Shown piece after piece: positions 44,401-52,412 of a stretch of DNA of 64,000 nucleotides; positions within the stretch are counted from its first letter, which is position 1; each line of letters begins with the position of its first letter. Origin of the DNA: Pseudostreptobacillus hongkongensis (GTDB lineage Bacteria; Fusobacteriota; Fusobacteriia; Fusobacteriales; Leptotrichiaceae); the NCBI RefSeq assembly GCF_001559795.1, contig NZ_LOHY01000001.1, positions 1 through 64,000 on the forward strand, in the 5' to 3' direction. The notes beneath the pieces were generated by a model, which worked only from the letters and a program-made list of their open reading frames with translations, had not been told where the DNA came from and did not search any database. The position numbers were made by a program, and so were the translations under genes.

Positions 44401-46445
44401 ATGAAAATATAGGTTGGGGATTACTTGATAAAGAAAAGGCATATAAAGGGCCTGCAAGATTTGTAAAAGCATTGACTCATGAAGTTGGAGCAGAAAACTT
44501 TATAGCTGATGTTAAATCAGGAGTATATAACTTTGAAAATGATATAGAAGGATCATTTGATGTTCTTCAACATATGATTTCTAGAAATAAAATTGGGGAT
44601 AAAGATGTTGAAGAAATAGAAAAAATAGGTAAAGAGCAAGGAGAAGAGGCTGCTCGTAATAAATATCAAGATAAAATAGTTGAGTATTTACAATCTTTAC
44701 CATTTGAAGAAAGAGAATTATTCTTAGATGCTGGTCTTGTTAAAAAAGGTAAGGGTACATTAATGCTATCTGGAAATAATACATATAAAGGAGATACAGT
44801 AGTACAAGAAGGAACTCTTATTGTAAGAGGAGGATCTCAATCTAATCATTATGTAGAACAAGGTGCTAAATTAAAATTAGATATTAACCATACTTACATA
44901 AAAGATAAAGAAAAAGTAAAAGATCTTAAGTCTATATTTGGAACATTAGTAAATAAAGGAGAAGTTTATTCTTACTCTGATAGTGATGCAGTATCTAAAT
45001 ATGTACCATATAGAGGATCTAAAACATATGTTACTCCAGAATCTAATTTCTCAGCAGCAGCGCTTGACTTAACATATACAGATGACTTTAATATAGAACT
45101 TATTAAAAGTAGAGGGGTAAGTAATATTGTAAGTAGATTTACTCAAAGAAAATCAAAACCATTATTTGAAGCAAAAACTACTAGAGAAATGATAGAAGGA
45201 AGAGTTAAACTTGGTACTTTCCCTATAAGTGAAAAATTAAGTCTTGCAATGGAATATAAAGATAATAAACTTACGGCGTCATTACTTCTTGGAGGATTCT
45301 CAAAACCTGCAGAAGATAAAAGACCTGGTGGAGATAAACCTCCATTCTTAGATGAATTAAATAAAAAATTAGAAGAGTTAGGATTAGCTGAAAAAGCTGA
45401 AGAAGGTGCAGCAGATGGAAGTAAACCAAAACCTGGAACACATTCACTTGAAAAAATAAGTGATGCACTAGATACTATACTTTATGCAAATGTTCAAGAT
45501 GCTAAGAAAATAAATGGAGAAGCTCTTGCTGATTCATTATTATCAGCTTATACTGTTTCTAGTCTTAAATTAGATGAAAATAATAAACTATTAAATCAAA
45601 ATTTAGGTAATAAAAAATTAACTGTTATTGCAAATAATTTAAATGAATTTAATATAACTAAAGATAGTGTAGGTAAATTTGATATTAATACAAGAGTAAA
45701 TGGAGTAAATGTAGGACTAGGTTATAGAAATGATGATACTAAAGTATTTGCTACAGCTGAATATATAAATGGTGATGTAAGTCAAGATGATATTGCATCA
45801 ACAAAATATAACGCACTAGGTGCAAATTTACTTGGAAGATATAGTAAAAATAATGTTGAATTAGATGGTATAATATCTACAAGTGTTATGTTTAAAAATG
45901 TTGTTAAAGACTTTATGTTTGAAACAAGAACAGAACATACACAAAATCAATTTACTTTATCTACACATTTAAATGGTGGTTATAGATTTAATATAAATGA
46001 TAAAGGAAGTATTAAACCATATGTAGGATTAGATCTATATACATTTATATTTGGTAAATATAACGAAGAAAAATACAATGCAGAAACTAAGAAGATGGAA
46101 AATGAATCTTTATTAGGTCTTAAATACAATACTCAAGCAAATGTTAAAGTTTCAGCAAGATTAGGACTTGATGCAACATATAAAATAAATGATATGTTTG
46201 GTTTAAACTTTGATGCTTCATATACAAAATGGTTAACAGATCCTACATTAAAATTAAAAGTTGAATCTGCTGAATTTGAAGAAATTAAAAATGAAGTAGA
46301 ATCTATAAAACTTTCTGATAATGACTTTAGATTTGGAGTAGGATTAAATATTAACCCTACAAATAATTTAACTTTAAGAGTAAATTATGGTAATAAAAAT
46401 TTAACAACACAAAAATTAGCACTAGGATTAAATTATCAATTTTAA
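41430..46445 (+). CDS. subtilisin-family (S8) serine protease autotransporter, lipoprotein
   Basis: 1671 aa. The N-terminus MKFKNIAQVVFGLVALTSC ends in a lipobox (cysteine at residue 19). The triad can be read as Asp388 (VLVTDN), His437 (THGATVIGSM) and Ser935 (FGSSFAAPRVTA), with the oxyanion Asn732 (RSMGN). The His-Ser distance is unusually long, so the catalytic domain carries insertions. A passenger-associated repeat (KGKGTLMLSGNNTYKGDTVVQEGTL) follows, and the last ~280 residues are an autotransporter barrel ending LGLNYQF. Lipoprotein subtilisin autotransporters such as NalP act on other surface proteins. A longer start at 41412 is possible but less likely. Confidence 0.88.
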   Translation: MKFKNIAQVVFGLVALTSCSSVSNKTNNTVEVGAGNPRPTVVFYKSEDTTLPDYTENYGSEHFDIRGDYLYKGEQLDNQYIDSETIQYRTRVSNDIIILKETDTDYSKYPDASDDKYEVTISKIKNPKYNGTDTSIPKEINQKTIVDKSKKFVYVTLRSTDTGEERTVKINKSIKEIDPVEVVKKYYPDVARYKDLKNGLDNKRISLDVAAPDISRVKLEKNDKSIYKYEDLDDMVGEFEVDVRVRVNGFTSERDRFIKKKVVFGDKIEDYNGKYNELLSDLSKQSLRFSRDGSEVLGGFDEYKVSRLLSETQAAKEKDKNDNHLFDESKKNNEGLRFVTRILDESKDTPTVGKHKVVREIIKDGKVIYSKKDEAFVGFNGPTVLVTDNSFFDLSPEIEKRTYRQTPYYTDPKFDYQDMAKNEEEYKKKLSAIERTHGATVIGSMIDELSYSGSYFWRANQIAAIGLEGNKPLSDKNRISDKRLNDLIDTLMTSIVEANPDKVQFQVIQNDINKMRKQYLQPAIEGKYKPIGGTEVTLTDDQKSEYLKKYYDFIREKGMEMRGITEEDKIPYTDINFHVVSIGMKDGRSVNPTKVGNYLPKILDENKNIKLVNMSYGADHNFNEFAALEAMSDDEKQKATNYYNENPLYRFMIQAWLKSEKETLNENISKGQGEYFNALDLYDYFKSKDKINKNDFDKLVKFRKNILEQAISNAKEFSAANHDVLMIRSMGNTYNAAKVDLTSFDAKGKKNLFLDPNLKYNNNLGSVPSMINYLGQKEAQAEGKDYKYDYSYRKNLLEVVGVASKLSPYGSSSKDNFLNYGIGSVGVKFIKEKKITTGMYDYYISLVKELNNIRRHPEQYTREYEREIENQIIYVENYSSKNGHKDTIFSLTRAGESKLWAIAAEGEYVYVTKIDNKGKTIEKPEDGLNVEFGSSFAAPRVTAVGAKVQQLFPWMSAHQIKQTLLTTAKDDFAVLQGENGKRLLQGIYGVDENIGWGLLDKEKAYKGPARFVKALTHEVGAENFIADVKSGVYNFENDIEGSFDVLQHMISRNKIGDKDVEEIEKIGKEQGEEAARNKYQDKIVEYLQSLPFEERELFLDAGLVKKGKGTLMLSGNNTYKGDTVVQEGTLIVRGGSQSNHYVEQGAKLKLDINHTYIKDKEKVKDLKSIFGTLVNKGEVYSYSDSDAVSKYVPYRGSKTYVTPESNFSAAALDLTYTDDFNIELIKSRGVSNIVSRFTQRKSKPLFEAKTTREMIEGRVKLGTFPISEKLSLAMEYKDNKLTASLLLGGFSKPAEDKRPGGDKPPFLDELNKKLEELGLAEKAEEGAADGSKPKPGTHSLEKISDALDTILYANVQDAKKINGEALADSLLSAYTVSSLKLDENNKLLNQNLGNKKLTVIANNLNEFNITKDSVGKFDINTRVNGVNVGLGYRNDDTKVFATAEYINGDVSQDDIASTKYNALGANLLGRYSKNNVELDGIISTSVMFKNVVKDFMFETRTEHTQNQFTLSTHLNGGYRFNINDKGSIKPYVGLDLYTFIFGKYNEEKYNAETKKMENESLLGLKYNTQANVKVSARLGLDATYKINDMFGLNFDASYTKWLTDPTLKLKVESAEFEEIKNEVESIKLSDNDFRFGVGLNINPTNNLTLRVNYGNKNLTTQKLALGLNYQF

Positions 46446-46499
46446 TGGTTTTATCAAGAATTATATATTCCAACAATCAAGGGATAACCAAAACACTTT

Positions 46500-47179
46500 A
46501 AAATAGCATATTACAATACATTTTATAATAAAACATATATAAAAGATTATAAAAATAGTATTATAAATTTAGAAACTCAAACACTAGAGGGAGTTTGGAA
46601 TAAAGATTTTAAATATATACTGAATTAATTAACATCTAACTTTATTAGATTTGAATTAGAAGAGTTTGTAGAATTTAAATAGACATATACTAAAGAATTT
46701 TATAGAAGTATGAAGCAGTATAGAAACACTGGTTTCTGGTATGTTGATATAGAAGAATTTAGAAGATTGTTAGACATACCAGAAAAATACATAATAAGTA
46801 AAATAGATGAAAAAGTTTTAAAACCTATCAAAGAAGAACTTAAAGAGTATAATCTTAAAGTTGAAAAGAAATATAAATCTAGTGGTGCTAGGCCTAAAGT
46901 AGTAGGGTTTAAGTTTAGATTTGATAAAGAGAAAGCCAAAAAGTATTTGATAGAAATAAGGTTGAAGAGTTTATAACTAAAGATAACTTAGAACAATATA
47001 TAGATTTAGAGTTTAAACTTAATTATAATAATGAAATTTATACTTGTACAATTAATAACATTAATCTAACTGAAGATAATAAAATTAAAATAACTTACGT
47101 AGATAATTTATACTGTTATGGTAGAAAAACTTTTACAATCAATGAATTTAAACGGTTGGTTAAATATAAAGAAATTTAA
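46500..47179 (+). pseudogene. broken Rep_3-family plasmid replication initiator
   Basis: The longest open piece (46710-46976) encodes MKQYRNTGFWYVDIEEFRRLLDIPE and VLKPIKEELKEYNLKVEKKYKSS, typical of the second winged helix of Rep_3 (RepB-like) initiators. The same frame continues upstream (LEGVWNKDFKYIL) but is cut by TAA at 46626 and TAG at 46680. A +1 frameshift near 46960 leads into NKVEEFITKDNLEQYIDLEF and on to a stop at 47177-47179. No iterons were found. It is the scar of an integrated plasmid or similar element. Confidence 0.75.
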
Positions 47180-47205
47180 AAAGGAAGAGTAATTCTTCCT
47201 TTTTA
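47178..47205. terminator. terminator between the Rep remnant and the small membrane gene
   Basis: AAAAAGGAAGA (47178-47188) pairs with TCTTCCTTTTT (47194-47204) around GTAAT; usable from both directions. Confidence 0.75.
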
Positions 47206-47406
47206 TTATCTAACATCTATTTTTTTATAAATTTTTAAACTTAAATAAGCAATAGTTATAGTTGAAATTATAGAAAAAATAAAATTAAATTGATTATTAT
47301 TAATTTTAAAAAGATAACTTAATATATTGATAACAGCTATAGGAAAATGAATAATACAAAAAATTACGATTAATAAATATATTATTTTATTTTTCAATAT
47401 TGACAT
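47206..47406 (-). CDS. small two-helix membrane protein
   Basis: A 66-aa protein, MSILKNKIIYLLIVIFCIIH onward, with two hydrophobic segments (about 8-32 and 42-58) and a basic end. No family recognised. I choose the ATG at 47406, about 9 nt after AAAAGAG; the frame extends further but inside the upstream gene. Its start overlaps the end of the secreted glycine-rich protein gene by 20 bp, so they are translated as a pair. An immunity or partner protein is one possible role, inferred only from the arrangement. Confidence 0.5.
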   Translation of the reverse strand: MSILKNKIIYLLIVIFCIIHFPIAVINILSYLFKINNNQFNFIFSIISTITIAYLSLKIYKKIDVR

Positions 47407-47908
47407 ATTTTTTGCTCTTTTCATTACCATTAATACCAAGTAGCTCGTTTTGTTTATTTTTGTCTTTTATAATTTCACCTAATCTATCTGACTCTTTTTT
47501 AAATTCATCTTTTTTCTTTAATTCTTGGATATTTTTAGGAGCATCTACACTCCATTTAGTATAATCATCTCCTGTAATATATGTTAATCCTGCTTCGAGT
47601 GCACTTCCAAAATTATCACCAGCTACAGTACCAGCTATAAATCCAGTACCTATTCCAATTAATCCACCACTAGAACCACCAATAACCCCAACAACAGCCC
47701 CTATTATAGCGGCACCCGTTCTAATTCTACCTTGAGGGTCTTCATCATCAAATTTAAAATCTGGTTTTAATGGTTGATCTTCTGGCAACTTAGGTGTATT
47801 AATATTTACTGGTTTAATTTCTGGAGTTTCTTCATTTACATTAGCAAAACTAAAAACAGGTGTTGCTACAATAAGTCCTAGTAATATTAATTTTTTAAAA
47901 TTTTCCAT
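47387..47908 (-). CDS. secreted glycine-zipper protein of unknown function
   Basis: A 173-aa protein with a signal peptide (MENFKKLILLGLIVATPVFSFA), a Pro/Asp-rich stretch (about 25-60), and a Gly/Ala-rich hydrophobic segment (about 64-105, with GAVVGVIGGSSGG and GTGFIAGTVAGD) like glycine zippers that insert into membranes. A charged tail follows (DDYTKWSVDAPKNIQELKKK). Start taken at 47908; an ATG three codons upstream also exists. It has its own minus-strand promoter with a palindrome at the transcription start. Neighbours are mobile-element scars. It may be a pore-forming toxin-like protein or a lone surface protein; no family assigned. Confidence 0.55.
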   Translation of the reverse strand: MENFKKLILLGLIVATPVFSFANVNEETPEIKPVNINTPKLPEDQPLKPDFKFDDEDPQGRIRTGAAIIGAVVGVIGGSSGGLIGIGTGFIAGTVAGDNFGSALEAGLTYITGDDYTKWSVDAPKNIQELKKKDEFKKESDRLGEIIKDKNKQNELLGINGNEKSKKYVNIEK

Positions 47909-47941
47909 TTTAATCATCTCTTTTCTTTAATTTATAAATTT

Positions 47942-47951
47942 GTTCCGGAAC
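47942..47951. promoter_or_regulatory. perfect palindrome near the transcription start of the secreted protein gene
   Basis: GTTCCGGAAC, a GC-containing 10-bp palindrome standing out in very AT-rich sequence, 12-21 bp downstream of the minus-strand -10. The position suits a repressor operator. Confidence 0.4.
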
Positions 47952-47962
47952 TTATTATACTT

Positions 47963-47991
47963 AGTATACACTTAGAAAAATTATAAGTCAA
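47963..47991 (-). promoter_or_regulatory. promoter for the secreted glycine-zipper protein
   Basis: On the minus strand TTGACT (47991-47986), 17-bp spacer, TATACT (47968-47963), about 55 bp before the start codon. Confidence 0.7.
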
Positions 47992-48069
47992 ATATATGTT
48001 TTTAATATTAAGCATCAATTTTATATATACTTTAAATTGTCAATTAAAAATGAAAATGCTTCAAAAAAA

Positions 48070-49212
48070 CCTAAATTAAAATAGTAAGTGTCACAAAATT
48101 AGTTGAAAAAAATAGGATATACAGTACAATCTTAAATGCTCAAATATAAAGAAAGGAACCGTATATCCATGATTAATAATAACACAAATTTAAATTAAAA
48201 TAAAGTAAAGAAATATACTCACTTAAAATATGAATATAGAGTAATTATTGAACACATTTTAAAAGAAAATAAAGTTAATGTATTAAACAAACTTTTTGGT
48301 AAAAAGAAAAAAACTTTTAAGTATTTAGCAAAAACTTTAAATAAGTCTGAAAGAACTATTAGAAGAGAAATTAAATGTGCTACCATACATAAACAAGACT
48401 CAATGCTTAATTTAGTATCTGTTTACTCTAGCCAGTATTCTAATGTTCAATATATAAAAAATATAACTAATAAAGAAATTAGAACAAAATAGATCCTAAT
48501 CCTAAATTAGCTAAAAGGAAATTTTACGTTAATTTTTCTTTGCAAACTCTATACAATTACATAAATAAAAATATTTTTGAATTTATGGGTTATAAAAAAG
48601 AGAATAATAAAATAATATATAAAAGCAAAAAAGAAAAAGTTCATAATAAAAAAGTTGAAAAATTAGGTGGAGTAAGTATAAAAGAAAGACCTCTAGAAAT
48701 TAACAAAAGAGAAGAACTTGGACATTGGGAAATTGATTCTGTTATAGCTACTAGAGTTGGTGCTAATAAATCTATTTTAACACTTACTGAAAGAGTTTCT
48801 AGATTAAATATTGTTAGAATTATTAATTCAAAAACTAATGAAAATGTAGTCAAAGAATTAAAGAAAATTATAAAGTCTAAAAAATATCTTATTAAATCTA
48901 TTACTTCTGATAATGGAACTGAATTTGCTAACGTTAAAGAAATTGCTAAGTTAGGTGTTATTTGGTATTTTGCTCATCCTTATTGTTCTAATGAAAGAGG
49001 TAGTAATGAGGCTAATAACAAATTTGTAAGAAGATTTTTACCTAAAGGGGTATCTATGGATAATATAACAAAAAAAGAAGTTAAAGAAATTCAAAATTTT
49101 ATGAATAACTATCCAAGAAAAATTTTTAATTCTTCAACTTCTCAAAACATTTATGATAGTGCTTTAAATCTAATTTAAATTAATTTTGTGACACTTATTA
49201 TTTTAATTTAGG
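48070..49212 (+). mobile_element. decayed IS30-family insertion sequence
   Basis: 1143 bp bounded by inverted repeats of 38 bp (48070-48107 and 49175-49212) that differ at only three positions and begin CCTAAATTAAAATA and contain TAAGTGTCACAAAATTA. Inside is a broken IS30-type transposase. No clear target duplication is visible. It lies directly upstream of the rplM promoter. Confidence 0.85.
48169..49178 (+). pseudogene. IS30-family transposase, disrupted
   Basis: A start at 48169 after AAAGAAAGGAACC meets TAA at codon 10. The frame then encodes the helix-turn-helix part (KTFKYLAKTLNKSERTIRREIK) to a TAG near 48490. The catalytic half lies in another frame (48540-49178): HWEIDSVIATRVGANKSIL (first Asp), ITSDNGTEFANV (second Asp) and YCSNERGSNEANNKFVRRFLPKG (Glu), the IS30 DDE core. 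The middle section between the two halves is shortened. The element can no longer move on its own. Confidence 0.85.
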
Positions 49213-49237
49213 AATATACAATATCAAGAAAAAATGC

Positions 49238-49266
49238 TTGACAATAGGCTAGAAATTGTATATACT
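49238..49266 (+). promoter_or_regulatory. promoter for rplM-rpsI
   Basis: TTGACA (49238-49243), 17-bp spacer, TATACT (49261-49266). The leader contains a small hairpin TTCCTTT-CCCAC-AAAGGAA (49280-49298) upstream of the rplM ribosome site, a possible L13 autoregulatory element. Confidence 0.8.
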
Positions 49267-49333
49267 AATATAGTAAAAATTCCTTTCCCACAAAGGAACC
49301 GTTATTCACATAACAATAATAGGAGGAAAATAA

Positions 49334-49768
49334 GTGAATAAAGATACAAAAATGTTAAAAAAAGAAGAAGTAGTAAGAAATTGGCATTTAGTTGATGCTG
49401 AAGGATTAGTACTTGGAAAAGTAGCAGTAGAAATTGCTAAAAAATTAATGGGTAAAGATAAAGTAAATTATACACCTCACGTTGATGGTGGAGATTACGT
49501 TGTTGTAGTAAATGCTGAAAAAATTGCTGTAACAGGTAAAAAATTAACAGATAAAAAATACTACAGACATAGTGGATTCCCTGGTGGATTAAAAACTAGA
49601 AATTTAGAAGAAATGCTTGCTAAAAAACCAACTGATGTTTTAAGAAAAGCTGTTGAAAGAATGCTTCCAAAAAACAAATTAGGAAGACAAATGATTAATA
49701 GATTAAAACTAAATGTAGGACCAACTCATTCAAATGAAGCTCAAAAACCTACAAAGTTGGAAATATAG
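49334..49768 (+). CDS. rplM: 50S ribosomal protein L13
   Basis: A 144-aa protein with the L13 signature: [61 protein letters not shown] and [15 protein letters not shown]. The start is GTG, 7 bp after AGGAGGA. It is cotranscribed with rpsI, the normal pairing. Confidence 0.96.
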   Translation: MNKDTKMLKKEEVVRNWHLVDAEGLVLGKVAVEIAKKLMGKDKVNYTPHVDGGDYVVVVNAEKIAVTGKKLTDKKYYRHSGFPGGLKTRNLEEMLAKKPTDVLRKAVERMLPKNKLGRQMINRLKLNVGPTHSNEAQKPTKLEI

Positions 49769-49779
49769 GAGGTAGTTAG

Positions 49780-50172
49780 ATGAGTTTAAGATATTTAGGA
49801 ACAGGTAGAAGAAAAACTTCAGTAGCAAGAGTTATATTAGTACCAGGAGAAACAGGAATAGTAATCAATGGAAAAGATATGAGAGAATTCTTTACAGGAA
49901 GAGAAATTTTAGCTAAAATAGTTGAACAACCATTAGAATTAACATCTACATTAAATAAATTTGGTGTAAGAGTTAATGTACACGGTGGTGGAAATACTGG
50001 ACAAGCAGGAGCAATCAGATTAGGTATTGCTAGAGCATTAGTTTTAAATGATGAATCATTAAAACCTGCTTTAAGAGAAGCTGGATTCTTAACAAGAGAT
50101 TCACGTATGGTTGAAAGAAAGAAATACGGGAAGAAAAAAGCAAGAAGAAGCCCACAATTCTCAAAAAGATAA
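49780..50172 (+). CDS. rpsI: 30S ribosomal protein S9
   Basis: A 130-aa protein with [14 protein letters not shown] near the N-terminus, [21 protein letters not shown], and the invariant C-terminal [12 protein letters not shown] that reaches the P-site tRNA. AGGAGG precedes the ATG, 11 bp after the rplM stop. Confidence 0.97.
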   Translation: MSLRYLGTGRRKTSVARVILVPGETGIVINGKDMREFFTGREILAKIVEQPLELTSTLNKFGVRVNVHGGGNTGQAGAIRLGIARALVLNDESLKPALREAGFLTRDSRMVERKKYGKKKARRSPQFSKR

Positions 50173-50197
50173 TATTTATGAAATATTTGAAATATAT

Positions 50198-50225
50198 AAT
50201 CGCACAACAATATTGTGCGATTTTT
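50198..50225 (+). terminator. terminator after rpsI
   Basis: Perfect stem AATCGCACAA (50198-50207) / TTGTGCGATT (50213-50222), then TTT. Confidence 0.85.
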
Positions 50226-50234
50226 ATATATAAG

Positions 50235-50567
50235 GTAAATGTATTAGGAGATGAAGATTATGAAACTTACAGAACTGGAAGATATATACCTGGTATGATG
50301 AGAACATTATTATCATTTGTAGATAAATTAATTTCTTCTTTATCAACAACAATAATAGGACTTGTAGTAGAATTTATAGGACATACTAATGGATTCCCTC
50401 AAATATGAGATCCTAATACTCCACAATTATTCTATGCAGTAATATTCTTATTCTGTGGACTTCCAATACTTGGATGGATAGTATCAGTTATATTATTAAG
50501 ATATTATCCATTAACTGCAGAAAAAATGGAAGAAATACAAAAACATATTTCAGATTTAAAGAAATAA
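50235..50567 (+). pseudogene. 3' remnant of a GPH-family sugar transporter
   Basis: Without a start codon of its own, the frame encodes DEDYETYRTGRYIPGMMRTLLSFVDKL and then membrane helices, equal to the last quarter of GPH/MelB-type symporters. A TGA at 50406-50408 interrupts it, after which the frame continues through DPNTPQLFYAVIFLFCGLPILGW and LTAEKMEEIQKHISDLKK to a normal end. The N-terminal three quarters are missing. It lies between the rpsI terminator and the sulfatase locus. Confidence 0.8.
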
Positions 50568-50584
50568 AATATTTAATATATATT

Positions 50585-50616
50585 AAAGGTTGAGAATTTA
50601 TTTTTCAGCCTTTTTT
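50585..50616 (+). terminator. terminator after the transporter remnant
   Basis: AAAGGTTGA (50585-50593) pairs with TCAGCCTTT (50605-50613, one G-U pair), followed by T. Confidence 0.75.
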
Positions 50617-50681
50617 ATTTATAATAATAATTCAATAAAAATATGTACAAAATTATTTTTGATATTTTTTTACTTTGCCTA

Positions 50682-50709
50682 TTGACATATTAGATATTTG
50701 GGGTATACT
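50682..50709 (+). promoter_or_regulatory. promoter of the glycosaminoglycan locus
   Basis: TTGACA (50682-50687), 16-bp spacer, TATACT (50704-50709). A ~245-nt leader would precede the first sulfatase gene at 50962. No other gene lies in 50617-50961. Confidence 0.65.
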
Positions 50710-50749
50710 TTTATTGGAATTAGTAAAACGGTTTCTAAAAGGAAGAGTT

Positions 50750-50788
50750 ATGAAGAAAATTAACAAAATGGAGAGAGAATTTTATTAG
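50750..50788 (+). CDS. putative 12-codon leader peptide
   Basis: ATG at 50750 after AAAAGGAAGAG encodes MKKINKMEREFY then TAG. Its last codons lie inside a strong hairpin (50771-50809). It is either a leader peptide that couples translation to hairpin formation, or the stub of a deleted gene. No amino acid is strongly over-represented, which argues against classic amino-acid attenuation. Confidence 0.35.
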   Translation: MKKINKMEREFY

Positions 50789-50809
50789 TATATATACTAA
50801 TACTCTCTC
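50771..50809 (+). promoter_or_regulatory. two-tier hairpin in the leader of the sulfatase locus
   Basis: Outer stem GAGAGAG (50771-50777) / CTCTCTC (50803-50809) encloses, after a 5-nt bulge, the perfect 20-bp palindrome TATTAGTATATATACTAATA (50783-50802). No T-run follows directly. Confidence 0.5.
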
Positions 50810-50882
50810 TGATTACGTTTATTTTGTACTTTAAATGTTGAAATTAAATATTAAAAGTACAAAAAAAATATCACGTTTTTAG

Positions 50883-50917
50883 AAAACGGTACACATAAAA
50901 AATTATTAACGCTTCCA
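50883..50917. promoter_or_regulatory. possible LacI/CcpA-type operator region
   Basis: TGGAAGCGTTAATA on the minus strand (50917-50904) matches TGNAANCGNTNNCA at all but one defined position. AAAACGGT occurs at 50725-50732 and again at 50883-50890. These could be LacI-family operators. Assignment is tentative and no regulator gene is in the locus. Confidence 0.35.
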
Positions 50918-50961
50918 ATTAAAATTTTATTCATTCATTTTATTTAAAGAGGCTATTAACT

Positions 50962-52401
50962 ATGAAAAAAAATAATGTTATATTAATTATTGCAGATGAT
51001 TTAGGGGAATGGGCATTAGGTTGTTATGGTAATAAAGATGCCATTACACCTAATATAGATAGATTAGCAAAAAATGGGAAAATATTTGAAAATTTCTTTT
51101 GTGTATCTCCTGTATGTTCTCCAGCACGTGCTTCTATATTTACAGGAAGAATACCTTCACAACACGGTATACATGATTGGCTTGATGAATGGGAGAATGG
51201 AACAACAACAGAAGATTATTTACAAGGACAATCAACATTTGTAGATATTTTATCAAAAAATAAATATATTTGTTGTATGAGTGGTAAGTGGCATATGGGA
51301 CTTGCAGATACACCTCAAAAAGGATTTGAACATTGGTATTCTCATCAAAAGGGAGGAGGTCCTTATTATGGAGCTCCTATGTATAAAGATGGAGAGTTAA
51401 TTTATGAAGAAGAGTATATAACTGATAAAATAACTGATTATGCAATAGAATTTTTAAATAAAACATATGAAGATGAAAATTCTTTCTTCTTAAGTATTAA
51501 CTATACAGCTCCACATTCACCATGGGATAGTAGAAATCATCAAAAAGAATTTCTAAAATTATATGATGGTTGTAAATTTGAATCGTGTCCAAGAGAACCG
51601 TATCATCCTTGGAAAATTTCAGAAACTTTTGAAGGTAGTGAAGAAGAAAGAATAAATATTTTAAAAGGATATTTTGCAGCACTGACTTCAATGGATGCAA
51701 ATATTGGGAGGGTATTAAAAACATTAGAAGAAAAAAAGATTCTAGAAGATACTTTAATTATATTTACTAGTGATAATGGAATGAATATGGGTCACCATGG
51801 AATATTTGGTAAAGGAAATGGTACAAGTCCTTTAAATATGTATGATACATCTGTTAAAGTTCCTTTTATAGTGTATAAGGAAGGTAAAACTAATTCTGAA
51901 CTTGTAGATAATGTATTAAGTCATTATGATATTAGATCAACATTATTAGAATATTTAGAAATAGAGGATAATAAAGATGATAAAGTTAATTATCCGGGTA
52001 AAAGTTTTGTTGATATTTTAAATAATGAGTCTATTAACGATGATGAAAGTGTTGTTATATATGATGAATATGGACCTACAAGGATGATAAGAAATAGGAA
52101 ATATAAATATATTCATAGATATCCAGATGGACCTTATGAATTTTATGATCTTGAAAAAGATCCTAATGAAAATATAAATGAAATTGATAATGAAATATAT
52201 TATGAAGTTATTGATAAAATGAGATTAGAACTTGAAGAATGGTTTTTAGATCATATTAATAAGGAAATTGATGGAGCAACATTGCCTATTTATGGAGGAG
52301 GTCAAAAGAAACTTGCGGGTAAATGGGGAAATTATTCTAGAGATAGTTTTGGTAAATATCGTTCTAAATTTATATTTTCTGGAGATAATAAAACAAGATA
52401 A
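50962..52401 (+). CDS. sulfatase 1 (Cys-type, cytoplasmic)
   Basis: A 479-aa type I sulfatase. Metal residues D12/D13 (IIADDLG), the modification motif CSPAR with C52 (VSPVCSPARASIFTGRIPSQHG), GKWHMG, and TSDNGMNMGHHG with the C-terminal metal pair are present. C52 has to become formylglycine, presumably by the radical SAM enzyme encoded 11 bp downstream. No signal peptide is visible, so it should act in the cytoplasm on imported sulfated sugars. It is the first structural gene of the locus. Exact bond specificity cannot be read. Confidence 0.9.
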   Translation: MKKNNVILIIADDLGEWALGCYGNKDAITPNIDRLAKNGKIFENFFCVSPVCSPARASIFTGRIPSQHGIHDWLDEWENGTTTEDYLQGQSTFVDILSKNKYICCMSGKWHMGLADTPQKGFEHWYSHQKGGGPYYGAPMYKDGELIYEEEYITDKITDYAIEFLNKTYEDENSFFLSINYTAPHSPWDSRNHQKEFLKLYDGCKFESCPREPYHPWKISETFEGSEEERINILKGYFAALTSMDANIGRVLKTLEEKKILEDTLIIFTSDNGMNMGHHGIFGKGNGTSPLNMYDTSVKVPFIVYKEGKTNSELVDNVLSHYDIRSTLLEYLEIEDNKDDKVNYPGKSFVDILNNESINDDESVVIYDEYGPTRMIRNRKYKYIHRYPDGPYEFYDLEKDPNENINEIDNEIYYEVIDKMRLELEEWFLDHINKEIDGATLPIYGGGQKKLAGKWGNYSRDSFGKYRSKFIFSGDNKTR

Positions 52402-52412
52402 GAGGTGAAATT

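Noticed and set aside
50406-50408. In-frame TGA inside the transporter remnant as possible Trp or selenocysteine recoding
   Set aside because: TGA is used as a normal stop (for example at the end of mreB), Trp is encoded by TGG throughout, no SECIS-like element is apparent, and the gene also lacks its first three quarters.
50178-50408. Open frame starting at 50178 as a genuine gene
   Set aside because: Its first codons lie over the rpsI terminator hairpin and bear no resemblance to the transporter family; only the part from about 50235 is homologous.
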